Assembly (NCBI RefSeq): GCF_900110755.1
Contig: NZ_FOFF01000036.1
Location: 27,903 to 91,902 of the forward strand
Reading direction: 5' to 3'
Length of the DNA: 64,000 nucleotides
Origin: Streptomyces sp. yr375
GTDB lineage: Bacteria > Actinomycetota > Actinomycetes > Streptomycetales > Streptomycetaceae
Shown here one piece after another: positions 32,558 through 41,393 of this stretch (the stretch's first letter is position 1; the number at the start of each line of letters is the position of its first letter). Both the position numbers and the translations under genes were made by a program. The notes under the pieces are model-generated. The model ran no database searches, was not told where the DNA came from, and was given only the letters and a program-made list of their open reading frames with translations.

Positions 32558-33618
32558 CCGCACTCGCCGTCTCCCCCGCAGCCTCGAAGGACTCCGCCGG
32601 ACGCCGTCCCGGACCGCGCTGGCTGCTGCGGCTGCACTGGCCCGCCCTGTACGCCTGGACCGGCCTCGTCGTCGTCCTGGCCGCCGTCCTGGGGTGGCTG
32701 TGGGGGCCGCTCACCGACAGTGCGGTCGAGGCCTGGCGGCAGTACCGCACGTGCCCCGACCTGCTCCCCTGCCAGTACGACCAGGACGCGATCGTCCGCT
32801 ACAAGAGCGTGTACATGTACACGACCGGCGCGCTGACCGCGCTGCCCTTCCTGGTCGCCGCGTGGGCGGGCGCCTCCCTGTTCGGCCGCGAGCTGGAGCA
32901 CGGCACCGCGCAGCTCGCCTGGACGCAGAACGTGTCCCCGACCCGCTGGCTGGCCACCAAACTGGCCGTGCCGACCGTCCTGGTCGCCGCCGGCACGGGC
33001 CTGCTGGTCGCGCTGCACCACCTGATGTGGTCGGCGGGCGACGGCCGCATCGACACCGCCAAGACCTGGACCGACGAGCTCACCCTGCACACCAACGGGA
33101 CCACCACCGTCGCGTTCGCCCTGATCGGAGTGGCCGGCGGCGCCTTCGCGGGCGTGCTGCTGCGCCGTACGCTGCCCGCGCTGATGCTCGCCTTCGGCCT
33201 CGTCGCCGCCGCGCGGGTGCTCACCTACCTGGTCATGCCCTCCATGTGGCCGGCCGTCACCCGCGTCACCAGCCTCGCCGAGGGCTACCGCGGCTCGGGC
33301 CTCAAGGTCGACTCGGGCCTGGTCACCGCGACCGGCGCGCACATCGCCGACCCCGGCTGCGGGCCGACGTCCGCGGTCCCCGACTGCGCGGAGGTGTACG
33401 CCCGCCTCGACGCCACCGGCTTCTACACCAGGTACCACCCCGAGTCCCACTACTGGCCCCTCCAGGCGACCACGACCGCCGCCCTGCTGGCCGTGGCCGC
33501 CGCCCTCACCGTCGCCACGTTCGTCATGCTCAGGCGCACGACCGCCACCCGGCCCGGCGCCACCAGGCCCAGCGCCCCTGAGAGCGCCCCCGAGAGCGCC
33601 CCGGAGAGCGTCGTATGA
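32554..33618 (+). CDS. ABC permease, first of two paralogues
   Basis: A 354-residue protein with about six helices. It shares the block FGRELEHGTAQLAWTQNVSP and the late motif YHPESHYWPLQ with the next gene, so the two arose by tandem duplication. An extracytoplasmic loop between helices 5 and 6 carries a CGPTSAVPDC Cys pair. It starts in an ATGA overlap with the ATPase gene. With the next gene it should form a heterodimeric channel. Confidence 0.87.
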   Translation: MTALAVSPAASKDSAGRRPGPRWLLRLHWPALYAWTGLVVVLAAVLGWLWGPLTDSAVEAWRQYRTCPDLLPCQYDQDAIVRYKSVYMYTTGALTALPFLVAAWAGASLFGRELEHGTAQLAWTQNVSPTRWLATKLAVPTVLVAAGTGLLVALHHLMWSAGDGRIDTAKTWTDELTLHTNGTTTVAFALIGVAGGAFAGVLLRRTLPALMLAFGLVAAARVLTYLVMPSMWPAVTRVTSLAEGYRGSGLKVDSGLVTATGAHIADPGCGPTSAVPDCAEVYARLDATGFYTRYHPESHYWPLQATTTAALLAVAAALTVATFVMLRRTTATRPGATRPSAPESAPESAPESVV

Positions 33619-34622
33619 CCGCCGTCGCCGATGCGCACCCGCGCCCCCGCGCCGCCGTCGACCTCCCCCACCACGCCGCCTGGGGCACCGCCCGCACCGT
33701 GCTGCGCGTGCACCGGGCCGCCGTCCGGGTCTGGGCGCTGGTCGTGGTGGTCCTGAGCGGCTGGCTGGTGTGGTTCACCGAGACGGCCGCGAAGGACGCG
33801 CGCGCGGAGATGGCGGCCTGCGACCGCGCGGGGCAGGACTTCTGCGACCTGACCGTCGGCATGATCGGCTACAGCGCGACGGTCGACTGGGTCGGCCTGC
33901 TGACCTCGTACCTCTTCCTCGCCGTGGCCGCCTTCGCGGGCGGCGCGCTGGTCGGGCGCGAGCTGGAGAACGGCACCGCGCGACTCGCCTGGACCCAGGG
34001 CGTGACCCCGGCCCGCTGGCTGGCCGCGAAGCTCGCCGTGCCCGCGCTCGTGGTGACCGCCGGCGCCACCGTCCTCGTCCTCGTGTTCCGCTGGGCCTGG
34101 GGCGCCGACCACGAGCTGCTGTACGACGGCTGGATGTCCGACACCGCGTACCTCTCGCGCGGCCCGGCCACCGTCGCGTACGCCCTGTGCGCGCTCGCCG
34201 TCGGCGCCGTCGCCGCGCTCCTGCTGCGCCGCGCGCTGCCCGCCCTCGCCGTCTCCGTGGCCGCGACCGGGCTGCTCGGCCATGTCGTCGCACAGTTCCG
34301 CGCCTCCTTCTGGCCCGCCGTGACGGTCACCTCGCCGAGCCCGACCGGGGACGTCGACTACCCGGTGTCCGCGTGGGAGCTGGAGAGCGGCTCCATCATC
34401 CACGGCCGGCACGTACCGGACTTCCCCTACTGGCAGTGCGACGGCACCGCGGCCGAGACCCGGCGCTGCCTGGCCGACCTGGGCGTCGAGGGCTCCTACG
34501 TCACCTACCACCCCGAGTCCCACTACTGGCCCCTCCACCTCGTGGAGACCGGCGTCGTCCTCGCCGTCACGGCCGCCGCGACCGCCGCCGCCTTCTGGCT
34601 CCTGCGCCGCCGCACGCCCTGA
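33615..34622 (+). CDS. ABC permease, second paralogue
   Basis: A 335-residue protein with the same helix layout as the preceding gene and the matching blocks VGRELENGTARLAWTQGVTP and YHPESHYWPLH. It too has a Cys pair in the last external loop (CDGTAAETRRC). Its ATG overlaps the preceding stop by 4 bp. A terminator hairpin lies 14 bp after the stop, ending the GntR operon. Confidence 0.87.
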   Translation: MTAVADAHPRPRAAVDLPHHAAWGTARTVLRVHRAAVRVWALVVVVLSGWLVWFTETAAKDARAEMAACDRAGQDFCDLTVGMIGYSATVDWVGLLTSYLFLAVAAFAGGALVGRELENGTARLAWTQGVTPARWLAAKLAVPALVVTAGATVLVLVFRWAWGADHELLYDGWMSDTAYLSRGPATVAYALCALAVGAVAALLLRRALPALAVSVAATGLLGHVVAQFRASFWPAVTVTSPSPTGDVDYPVSAWELESGSIIHGRHVPDFPYWQCDGTAAETRRCLADLGVEGSYVTYHPESHYWPLHLVETGVVLAVTAAATAAAFWLLRRRTP

Positions 34623-34635
34623 CCTCGCGAGCCCT

Positions 34636-34689
34636 GGGTGCGTACGTCCCTCATCCCTACGGAGGAGGACGGGAAGGACGTACGCACCC
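34636..34689 (+). terminator. Terminator of the GntR-ABC operon
   Basis: GGGTGCGTACGTCC (34636-34649) pairs perfectly with GGACGTACGCACCC (34676-34689) over 14 bp. The rest of the gap up to ppk (34690-34938) holds a TGTGAATGAAC stretch (34809-34819), whose complement starts GTTCATTCACA like one PHO-box unit. I see no clear second unit. Confidence 0.75.
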
Positions 34690-34938
34690 CTCGTCCCCCG
34701 GCCTGCCCGGAAAGGCCCGTGACCTCGCGCGACTTCCGCGAGCCGCCCCCCGATATCCCGCACGCCATGTCGCCGTAACCAACGGTTCAGACGACCTTGC
34801 GACGCTCTGTGAATGAACCCCGACGTGCCCGAGCCTTCGCCGCCCCCCGAGGGGAATCACCCCTACGGGACGACCGCCGCGCTCCCTCTCGCACGTTCCG
34901 ACGCGCCCGTCACGCTGTTGGCGCGAAAGAATGGGTCC

Positions 34939-37170
34939 ATGAGCCAGTCAGACGCCCAGGCAGAGGTCCAGCACGCGCAGCCCTCCGTGGGCTCCATAGC
35001 CGCGCACCGCCCGCACACCGTGTCGGCCGTGGTGTCCGACCTGGAACCCGACATCGACGCCGACCTCGACGCGTACGAAGAGTCACCCTACGACGGCCCC
35101 GAGCTGCCCCAGGGCCGTTTCCTCGACCGGGAGCGGAGCTGGCTCGCCTTCAACGAACGCGTCCTGGAGCTCGCCGAGGACCCGAACACGCCCCTCCTCG
35201 AACGGGCGAACTTCCTGGCCATCTTCGCCAGCAACCTGGACGAGTTCTTCATGGTCCGGGTGGCCGGACTGAAGCGCCGTATCGCCACCGGCGTCGCCAC
35301 CCGCTCCGCCTCCGGTCTCCAGCCGCGCGAGGTGCTGGAGATGATCTGGGCCCGTTCGCGCGAGCTGATGGCCCGGCACGCCGCGACCTACCACGAGGAC
35401 ATCGCGCCCGCCCTCGCGGAGGAGGGCATCCACCTGGTCCGCTGGAGCGAGCTGACGGAGAAGGAGCAGGCGCGCCTCTTCACCCTGTTCCGGCACCAGA
35501 TCTTCCCGGTCCTCACCCCCCTCGCCGTCGACCCCGCGCACCCCTTCCCGTACATCTCGGGTCTGTCGCTGAACCTCGCGGTCGTCGTCCGCAACCCGGT
35601 CAGCGGCCACAAGCACTTCGCGCGCGTCAAGGTGCCGCCCCTGCTGTCCCGCTTCCTGGAGAGCTCCCCCGGCCGCTACGTCCCCATCGAGGACGTCATC
35701 GGCGCCCACCTGGAGGAGCTGTTCCCGGGCATGGAGGTGCTGGAGCACCACGCCTTCCGGCTCACCCGCAACGAGGACCTCGAAGTCGAGGAGGACGACG
35801 CAGAGAACCTGCTCCAGGCCCTGGAGAAGGAACTCATGCGGCGCCGTTTCGGGCCGCCGGTGCGCCTGGAGGTCGAGGAGTCCATCGACCGCGAGGTGCT
35901 CGACCTGCTGGTGCGCGAGCTGAAGATCAGCGAGGCCGAGGTCTACCCGCTCCCCGGCCCCCTCGACCTCACCGGTCTCTTCCGCATCCACGGCCTCGAC
36001 CGTCCCGAGCTGAAGTACAAGAAGTTCATCGCCGGCACCCACCGCGACCTCGCCGAGGTCGAGTCGGCGTCCGCGCCGGACATCTTCGCCGCCCTGCGCA
36101 GCCGCGACGTCCTGCTGCACCACCCCTACGACTCCTTCTCGACGTCCGTGCAGGCCTTCCTGGAGCAGGCGGCGCTGGACCCGGACGTCCTCGCCATCAA
36201 GCAGACCCTGTACCGGACCTCCGGCGACTCGCCGATAGTCGACGCGCTGATCGAGGCCGCCGAGTCCGGCAAGCAGGTCCTCGTCCTGGTCGAGATCAAG
36301 GCCCGCTTCGACGAGCACGCCAACATCAAGTGGGCGCGCAAACTGGAGGAGGCCGGCTGCCACGTCGTCTACGGCCTCGTCGGCCTGAAGACGCACTGCA
36401 AGCTGTCCCTGGTGGTCCGCCAGGAAGGCGACACGCTGCGCCGCTACTGCCACGTCGGCACCGGCAACTACCACCCGAAGACGGCCCGGCTCTACGAGGA
36501 CCTCGGCCTGCTCACCGCCGACCCGCAGGTCGGCGCGGACCTCTCCGACCTGTTCAACCGGCTCTCCGGCTACTCCCGCCGCGAGACCTACCGCCGGCTG
36601 CTGGTCGCCCCCAAGTCCCTGCGCGACGGCCTGATCTCGCGCATCGACAAGGAGGTCCAGCACCACCGCGCCGGACGTCCCGCGCACATCCGCATCAAGG
36701 TCAACTCGATCGTCGACGAGGCCCTCATCGACGCCTGCTACCGCGCGTCCCAGGCGGGCGTGCAGGTCGACGTGTGGGTGCGCGGCATCTGCGCGGTGCG
36801 TCCGGGCGTGCCGGGGCTGTCGGAGAACATCCGGGTCCGCTCGATCCTCGGCCGCTTCCTCGAACACTCCCGCGTCTTCGGCTTCGGCAACGGCGGCGAG
36901 CCCGAGGTGTGGATCGGCAGCGCGGACATGATGCACCGCAACCTCGACCGCCGTATCGAAGCCCTGGTCAGGGTCGTCGACCCGGCCCACCGGGCGTCCC
37001 TGAACCGGCTGCTGGAGACCGGCATGTCGGATGCCACCGCCTCCTGGCACCTCGGCCCGGACGGCGAGTGGACCCGACACGCGACGGACACGGACGGCGC
37101 GCCCCTGCGCAACGTCCAGGAGATGCTCATAGACGCGCGGAGGCGCCGGCGTGGCACAGCGACACCATGA
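34939..37170 (+). CDS. ppk: Polyphosphate kinase 1
   Basis: A 743-residue PPK1 that makes polyphosphate from ATP reversibly. The N and head domains (about 57-380) begin GRFLDRERSWLAFNERVLE. The C1/C2 domains carry the autophosphorylated His486 (GLKTHCKLSLVV) and His505 (CHVGTGNYHPKTARLY), spaced 19 apart as in the E. coli enzyme. The ATG at 34939 gives the MSQSDAQAEVQH start I recall for Streptomyces Ppk; the frame is open for 42 more codons upstream. The disordered N terminus (1-55) is typical. It overlaps the CHAD gene by 20 bp. In S. lividans ppk loss raises antibiotic output, and the gene is PhoP-controlled. Confidence 0.95.
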   Translation: MSQSDAQAEVQHAQPSVGSIAAHRPHTVSAVVSDLEPDIDADLDAYEESPYDGPELPQGRFLDRERSWLAFNERVLELAEDPNTPLLERANFLAIFASNLDEFFMVRVAGLKRRIATGVATRSASGLQPREVLEMIWARSRELMARHAATYHEDIAPALAEEGIHLVRWSELTEKEQARLFTLFRHQIFPVLTPLAVDPAHPFPYISGLSLNLAVVVRNPVSGHKHFARVKVPPLLSRFLESSPGRYVPIEDVIGAHLEELFPGMEVLEHHAFRLTRNEDLEVEEDDAENLLQALEKELMRRRFGPPVRLEVEESIDREVLDLLVRELKISEAEVYPLPGPLDLTGLFRIHGLDRPELKYKKFIAGTHRDLAEVESASAPDIFAALRSRDVLLHHPYDSFSTSVQAFLEQAALDPDVLAIKQTLYRTSGDSPIVDALIEAAESGKQVLVLVEIKARFDEHANIKWARKLEEAGCHVVYGLVGLKTHCKLSLVVRQEGDTLRRYCHVGTGNYHPKTARLYEDLGLLTADPQVGADLSDLFNRLSGYSRRETYRRLLVAPKSLRDGLISRIDKEVQHHRAGRPAHIRIKVNSIVDEALIDACYRASQAGVQVDVWVRGICAVRPGVPGLSENIRVRSILGRFLEHSRVFGFGNGGEPEVWIGSADMMHRNLDRRIEALVRVVDPAHRASLNRLLETGMSDATASWHLGPDGEWTRHATDTDGAPLRNVQEMLIDARRRRRGTATP

Positions 37171-38308
37171 CCTGACGGACCTCACGACCGGGCCCGTGAC
37201 CACGGGGGACGCCCTCGCGGGCTACCTCCGTGACCAGGCCACGGAATTCCTGCGCGCCCTGCGCCTGCACCGGGAGACGGGGGGCGCCACCTCGCACAGC
37301 CCGGCGCACGCCTCGGCGCACGCCCCGGCGCACCGTTCGTCCACCCGCGCGGCCGGGGATGCGGCGGGCAGCGCGGAGGAGCGCGTCGACGCGGTGCGCG
37401 CCCTGCGCCGCTCGGCCCGCCGCATCAGCGGCAGCCTGCACACCTTCCGGCCCCTCCTCGACGCCGAGTGGTCCGAGGGCATCCGCCCCGAACTGGCCTG
37501 GCTGTCCGGCACCCTGGCCCTGGAGCACGCGTACGGCGCCCGGCTGGAACGCCTGCTGCTGGCCCTGAACCGGCTCTCGGGCGCCACGCCCACACCGGTG
37601 CCCACGCAAACGCCCGGCACGAGCACCGGCGACCGGTCCACGGCCTCCGCAGCCGCCCCCCGGCCGGCCACCGCCCCCGACCGCGGCAGCCTCACCGTCG
37701 GCGCGGCGAAGGCGGGCGCGCTCCTGGACCGGCAGCTCACCCTCGCCCGCACCCGGGCCCACTCCACCGCCCTCCAGGCCCTCGGCTCCGCCCGCTTCCA
37801 CGCCGTCGCCGACCAGGTCGCCGTCCTCGCCAGCGAGGTCCCGCTCACCCCCGCCGCGCCCGCCACCGACCTGCGCCCGCTCGCCGGGGCGGCCGAGGAG
37901 CGGCTCGGCGACGCGGTCGGCGCGCTCCCGCTGCTCACCGCGGGCAGCCCGTACAACGCGGAGGCCCTGATCCACGGCCTGTCCGCGGAACCGGCCCCGC
38001 ACCCGCAGGACGCGCCCTGGCACCAGGTCCGGCTGCTGCTGCGCCTGCACCGGTACGCGTACGAGGTCGTCCACGGCCGCGGCACCCCGCTGGACGTCCG
38101 CCTGCTGACCGCAGGTCAGGCCCTCGACCGGCACCGCGACGCCTCGGAGGCGGCGTCCGCCGCGGCGCAGGCGGCCCGCACGCCCCGGATCGCGCCCGCG
38201 ACCGCGTACGCGCTCGGCGTGCTGCACGCGGACCAGCGGCACGAGGTGGAGGCGGCGCGGTACGCGTTCCAGCGCTCCTGGCAGAAGCAGACCATCGGCA
38301 CCCCCTGA
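37151..38308 (+). CDS. CHAD-domain polyphosphate-associated protein
   Basis: A 385-residue all-helical protein. Arg/His-rich helices (VDAVRALRRSARRISGSLHT, LLLRLHRYAYEVVHG) form the basic face that binds polyphosphate in CHAD proteins. A Pro/Thr/Ala-rich insert (about 148-180) splits the two helical bundles. The GTG start lies inside the 3' end of ppk (20-bp overlap), so expression is coupled to polyphosphate synthesis. It probably sits on polyphosphate granules. Confidence 0.88.
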   Translation: MAQRHHDLTDLTTGPVTTGDALAGYLRDQATEFLRALRLHRETGGATSHSPAHASAHAPAHRSSTRAAGDAAGSAEERVDAVRALRRSARRISGSLHTFRPLLDAEWSEGIRPELAWLSGTLALEHAYGARLERLLLALNRLSGATPTPVPTQTPGTSTGDRSTASAAAPRPATAPDRGSLTVGAAKAGALLDRQLTLARTRAHSTALQALGSARFHAVADQVAVLASEVPLTPAAPATDLRPLAGAAEERLGDAVGALPLLTAGSPYNAEALIHGLSAEPAPHPQDAPWHQVRLLLRLHRYAYEVVHGRGTPLDVRLLTAGQALDRHRDASEAASAAAQAARTPRIAPATAYALGVLHADQRHEVEAARYAFQRSWQKQTIGTP

Positions 38309-38337
38309 CCCCCTCCCCCCTAGGCGGTGAGCACCGA

Positions 38338-38772
38338 ATGACCACGGCGGCAGACAACCCCGACGAGATCACCGTCCAGGCGGCCGGCTGTGTCCTGTGG
38401 CGCCGTTCCCCGGCCGGGGGTGAACTGGAGGTGTGCCTCGTCCACCGCCCCAAGTACGACGACTGGTCGCACCCCAAGGGGAAGCTGAAGCGCGGCGAGG
38501 AGCCGCTCGCGGGCGCGCTGCGGGAGGTCGAGGAGGAGACGGGCTACCGCGCGGCGCCCGGCACCAGGCTGCCGACGGTGTCCTACGAGGCGAACGGCCG
38601 CCCCAAACAGGTCCGCTACTGGGCGGCCGAAGCCGTGTCCGGCGCCTTCGCCCCGAACGACGAGGTCGACCGCCTCCTCTGGCTCCCGCCGCCGGCCGCC
38701 CGCGACCGGCTCACCCAGCCGAGGGACCGCACGCTCGTGGACGCCCTGCTCGACGTCCTTCACCTGGCATAA
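38338..38772 (+). CDS. Nudix hydrolase
   Basis: A 144-residue Nudix protein. The box runs GKLKRGEEPLAGALREVEEE and ends TGY, matching Gx5Ex7REVxEExG completely. WSHPKGKL before the box resembles diadenosine polyphosphate or inositol-pyrophosphate hydrolases and MutT-like enzymes. It lies 29 bp after the CHAD gene, so it belongs to the ppk operon, and a link to polyphosphate or nucleotide-phosphate turnover is reasonable. The substrate cannot be fixed from sequence. Confidence 0.88.
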   Translation: MTTAADNPDEITVQAAGCVLWRRSPAGGELEVCLVHRPKYDDWSHPKGKLKRGEEPLAGALREVEEETGYRAAPGTRLPTVSYEANGRPKQVRYWAAEAVSGAFAPNDEVDRLLWLPPPAARDRLTQPRDRTLVDALLDVLHLA

Positions 38773-38926
38773 CGGGTACGGACAACCGGGCACGCGCGTA
38801 CGAAGAGACCGGGCGTACCCGGTGCCGACGACCGGGCGCGCACGGCCCCCACGGCCGGGCAGGCGCCGGAACCGGCCCGTGTCCTCGACGTAAGCGTTCC
38901 GTGACCTAACCGCACCGTCCCTAGGG

Positions 38927-38981
38927 GTTCACCCTCCGTTTACCAGCGCCCGTGAGCGCCTTCACTTGATCTGCCTAATTT
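38927..38981 (+). promoter_or_regulatory. PHO box and -10 of pstS
   Basis: GTTCACCCTCC (38927-38937) and GTTTACCAGCG (38938-38948) are two adjacent 11-nt direct repeats matching the PhoP-binding unit. CTTCACTTGAT (38960-38970) is a looser third unit in the same phase after one divergent unit. TAATTT (38976-38981) is a plausible -10. PhoP would sit over the -35, as in class II activation. The rest of 38773-39097 shows only GC-rich inverted stretches. Confidence 0.85.
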
Positions 38982-39097
38982 CGGCCTTACGCGGTGCGGC
39001 ACGCGGCCAACGGGGACGCGCGCACACCGAGCAGACTTCGCACACTCCGCACGCCGCCGGAATTCAGGCCGACGGCTCCTGGAAGGATCTTCCTCAA

Positions 39098-40231
39098 GTG
39101 AAGCTTCAGCGCATGAACCGGCGGGCTCTCTCCCTCGGTGCTCTCGCCGTCTCCGGCGCCCTGGCCCTCACGGCGTGCGGCTCCGACGACACTGGCTCCA
39201 GCAGCAGCGGCAGCAGCAGCTCCTCGGCCACCGCGGCCGCCGGGTCCATCAAGTGCGACGACGCCAAGGGCCAGCTCCTGGCCGACGGCTCCTCCGCGCA
39301 GAAGAACGCGATCGACGCCTGGGTGAAGAACTTCACGCAGGCCTGCTCCGGCGTCCAGGTCAACTACAAGGGCTCCGGCTCCGGCGCGGGCGTCACCGCG
39401 TTCACGCAGGGCCAGGTCGCCTTCGCCGGCTCGGACTCCGCGCTGAAGCCCGACGCCGTCGCCGCCTCGAAGTCGGTCTGCTCCGGCGGCCAGGGCATCG
39501 ACCTGCCGATGGTCGCGGGCCCGATCGCCGTCGCGTACAACGTCGAGGGTGTCAAGGACCTCGTCCTGGACGCCGCGACGATCGCCAAGATCTTCAACGG
39601 CAAGATCACCAACTGGAACGACGAGGCGATCAAGAAGCTCAACCCGAGCGCCAAGCTGCCGGACCAGAAGATCCAGCCGTACCACCGCTCGGACGAGTCG
39701 GGTACGACGGACAACTTCACCAAGTACCTGATCGCCACCGCCAAGACCGACTGGCCCTACTCGGGCGGCAAGGCCTGGCAGGCCAAGGGCGGCCAGTCCG
39801 CGGCCGGTTCCTCCGGTGTCGCCCAGGGCGTCAAGCAGACCCCCGGCGCGATCGGCTACATGGAGCTGTCGTACGCCAAGGACGGCCTCGGCACCGTCGC
39901 CGTCAACACCGGCGCGGCCGCCCCGGTCAAGGCCTCCTCCGACGGCGCCACCAAGGCCGTCGCCGCCGCCCAGGTCGTCGGCACCGGCAGCGACCTGTCG
40001 CTGAAGCTGGACTACGCCACCAAGGCCGACGGCGCCTACCCGATCACCCTGGTCACGTACGAGATCGTCTGCGACAAGGGCAACAAAGCCGCCACCCTGC
40101 CCGCCACCAAGGCGTTCCTGCGCTACATCGCGAGCACGGACGGCCAGGGCGTCCTGTCCGGCATCGACTACGCGCCGATCCCCGACGCCATCATCACCAA
40201 GGTCCGCTCCACCATCGAGGGCCTGAGCTGA
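39098..40231 (+). CDS. pstS: Phosphate-binding lipoprotein PstS
   Basis: A 377-residue lipoprotein. The lipobox LTACGS puts the lipidated Cys at 27, followed by a Ser-rich linker. The binding protein has the phosphate-loop motifs DGSSAQKNAID and RSDESGTTDNFTKYL. It captures phosphate for PstCAB outside the membrane. The GTG at 39098 follows GGAAGGA, which lies in a small hairpin (GGAAG-GAT-CTTCC) and may affect initiation. In Streptomyces it is among the most strongly induced proteins on phosphate limitation. A hairpin directly after the stop separates it from pstC. Confidence 0.96.
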   Translation: MKLQRMNRRALSLGALAVSGALALTACGSDDTGSSSSGSSSSSATAAAGSIKCDDAKGQLLADGSSAQKNAIDAWVKNFTQACSGVQVNYKGSGSGAGVTAFTQGQVAFAGSDSALKPDAVAASKSVCSGGQGIDLPMVAGPIAVAYNVEGVKDLVLDAATIAKIFNGKITNWNDEAIKKLNPSAKLPDQKIQPYHRSDESGTTDNFTKYLIATAKTDWPYSGGKAWQAKGGQSAAGSSGVAQGVKQTPGAIGYMELSYAKDGLGTVAVNTGAAAPVKASSDGATKAVAAAQVVGTGSDLSLKLDYATKADGAYPITLVTYEIVCDKGNKAATLPATKAFLRYIASTDGQGVLSGIDYAPIPDAIITKVRSTIEGLS

Positions 40232-40238
40232 TCTGAGC

Positions 40239-40279
40239 GGTGCGGTCCGGCGCCGGGGAGACCCGGCCCGGACCGCACC
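40239..40279 (+). terminator. Intra-operon hairpin between pstS and pstC
   Basis: GGTGCGGTCCGG (40239-40250) pairs perfectly with CCGGACCGCACC (40268-40279), and an inner CCGGG/CCCGG pair extends it. It begins 7 bp after the pstS stop, with no U-tract. It is probably a partial terminator or an mRNA 3'-end stabiliser that lets PstS outnumber PstCAB. Confidence 0.65.
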
Positions 40280-40373
40280 CGTCCGGTGCACCGCCGCCAG
40301 GGGCCACCCGCAAGCCGGCCCCACCCGAGCCGCCCACCCACTCGCAGGGCGGCTCCGCAAACCGGAGACCCCC

Positions 40374-41393
40374 ATGGACATATCGACACAGAAGTCAGAC
40401 ACGGGCGACACCCCGCCCGCCGCGACCCCGCCGACCGAGACCGCCGAGCAGAAGCGCGCGGCCCGCGGCGCCACCCGACCCGGTGACCGGATCTTCCTCG
40501 GTCTCTCCCGCGGCTCGGGCATTTTCCTGTTGGTGATCATGGCCGCCATCGCGGTCTTCCTCACCTACCGGGCCTACCTCGCGATCAGCAAGGACGACGC
40601 CAACTTCCTCACCACCTTCGAGTGGAACACCGGCCTCGTCCCGCCTCAGTTCGGCATCGCGGTGCTGGCCTTCGGCACGGTGGTGTCGTCGATCATCGCC
40701 ATGGTGATCGCCGTCCCGATCGCGGTCGCCATCGCCCTGTTCATCACGCACTACGCGCCGCGCAAGCTGAGCGGCCCCGTCTCGTACGTGATCGACCTGC
40801 TGGCCGCCGTACCGTCCATCGTGTACGGCCTGTGGGGCGCGCTGGTGCTCGTACCGCACATGAACGGCCTGTTCGGCTGGCTCAACGACTACTTCGGCTG
40901 GACCGGCGTCTTCTCCTGGGACGAGGGCGCCCCGCGCTCCATGCTCACGGTGGGCATCCTGCTGGCCGTGATGATCCTGCCGGTCATCACCAACGTGAGC
41001 CGCGAGGTCTTCCGCCAGGTCCCGCAGATGCACGAGGAAGCGGCGCTGGCGCTGGGCGCCACCCGCTGGGAGGTCATCCGCATGTCGGTGATCCCCTTCG
41101 GCCGCTCCGGAGTGATCTCGGCGTCGATGCTGGGCCTGGGCCGCGCCCTCGGCGAGACCATGGCGGTCGCCACGGTCCTGTCCCCCGACTTCGACATCCA
41201 CGCCAGCCTCCTCAACCCCGGCGGCGGCACCTTCGCCCAGAACATCGCCAGCAAGTTCAGCGAGGCGACGGAGTTCGGCCGTGACGCGCTCATCGCCTCC
41301 GGCCTGGTCCTGTTCGTCATCACCTTGCTGGTCAACGGCGCGGCACGCATGATCATCGCCCGCCGCGCGGAGTACTCGGGGGCCAACGCATGA
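40374..41393 (+). CDS. pstC: Phosphate ABC permease PstC
   Basis: A 339-residue permease. A ~35-residue hydrophilic N terminus precedes six helices with the EAA loop EEAALALGATRWEVIRMSVI. The motif VPSIVYGLWGALVLVPHM is typical of PstC. The ATG at 40374 follows GGAG. It overlaps pstA by 4 bp. Confidence 0.95.
   Translation: MDISTQKSDTGDTPPAATPPTETAEQKRAARGATRPGDRIFLGLSRGSGIFLLVIMAAIAVFLTYRAYLAISKDDANFLTTFEWNTGLVPPQFGIAVLAFGTVVSSIIAMVIAVPIAVAIALFITHYAPRKLSGPVSYVIDLLAAVPSIVYGLWGALVLVPHMNGLFGWLNDYFGWTGVFSWDEGAPRSMLTVGILLAVMILPVITNVSREVFRQVPQMHEEAALALGATRWEVIRMSVIPFGRSGVISASMLGLGRALGETMAVATVLSPDFDIHASLLNPGGGTFAQNIASKFSEATEFGRDALIASGLVLFVITLLVNGAARMIIARRAEYSGANA

Noticed and set aside
34809..34819. 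PHO box before ppk
   Set aside because: Only one unit (complement GTTCATTCACA) fits; the adjoining 11-mers do not, so it is mentioned but not called as a site.
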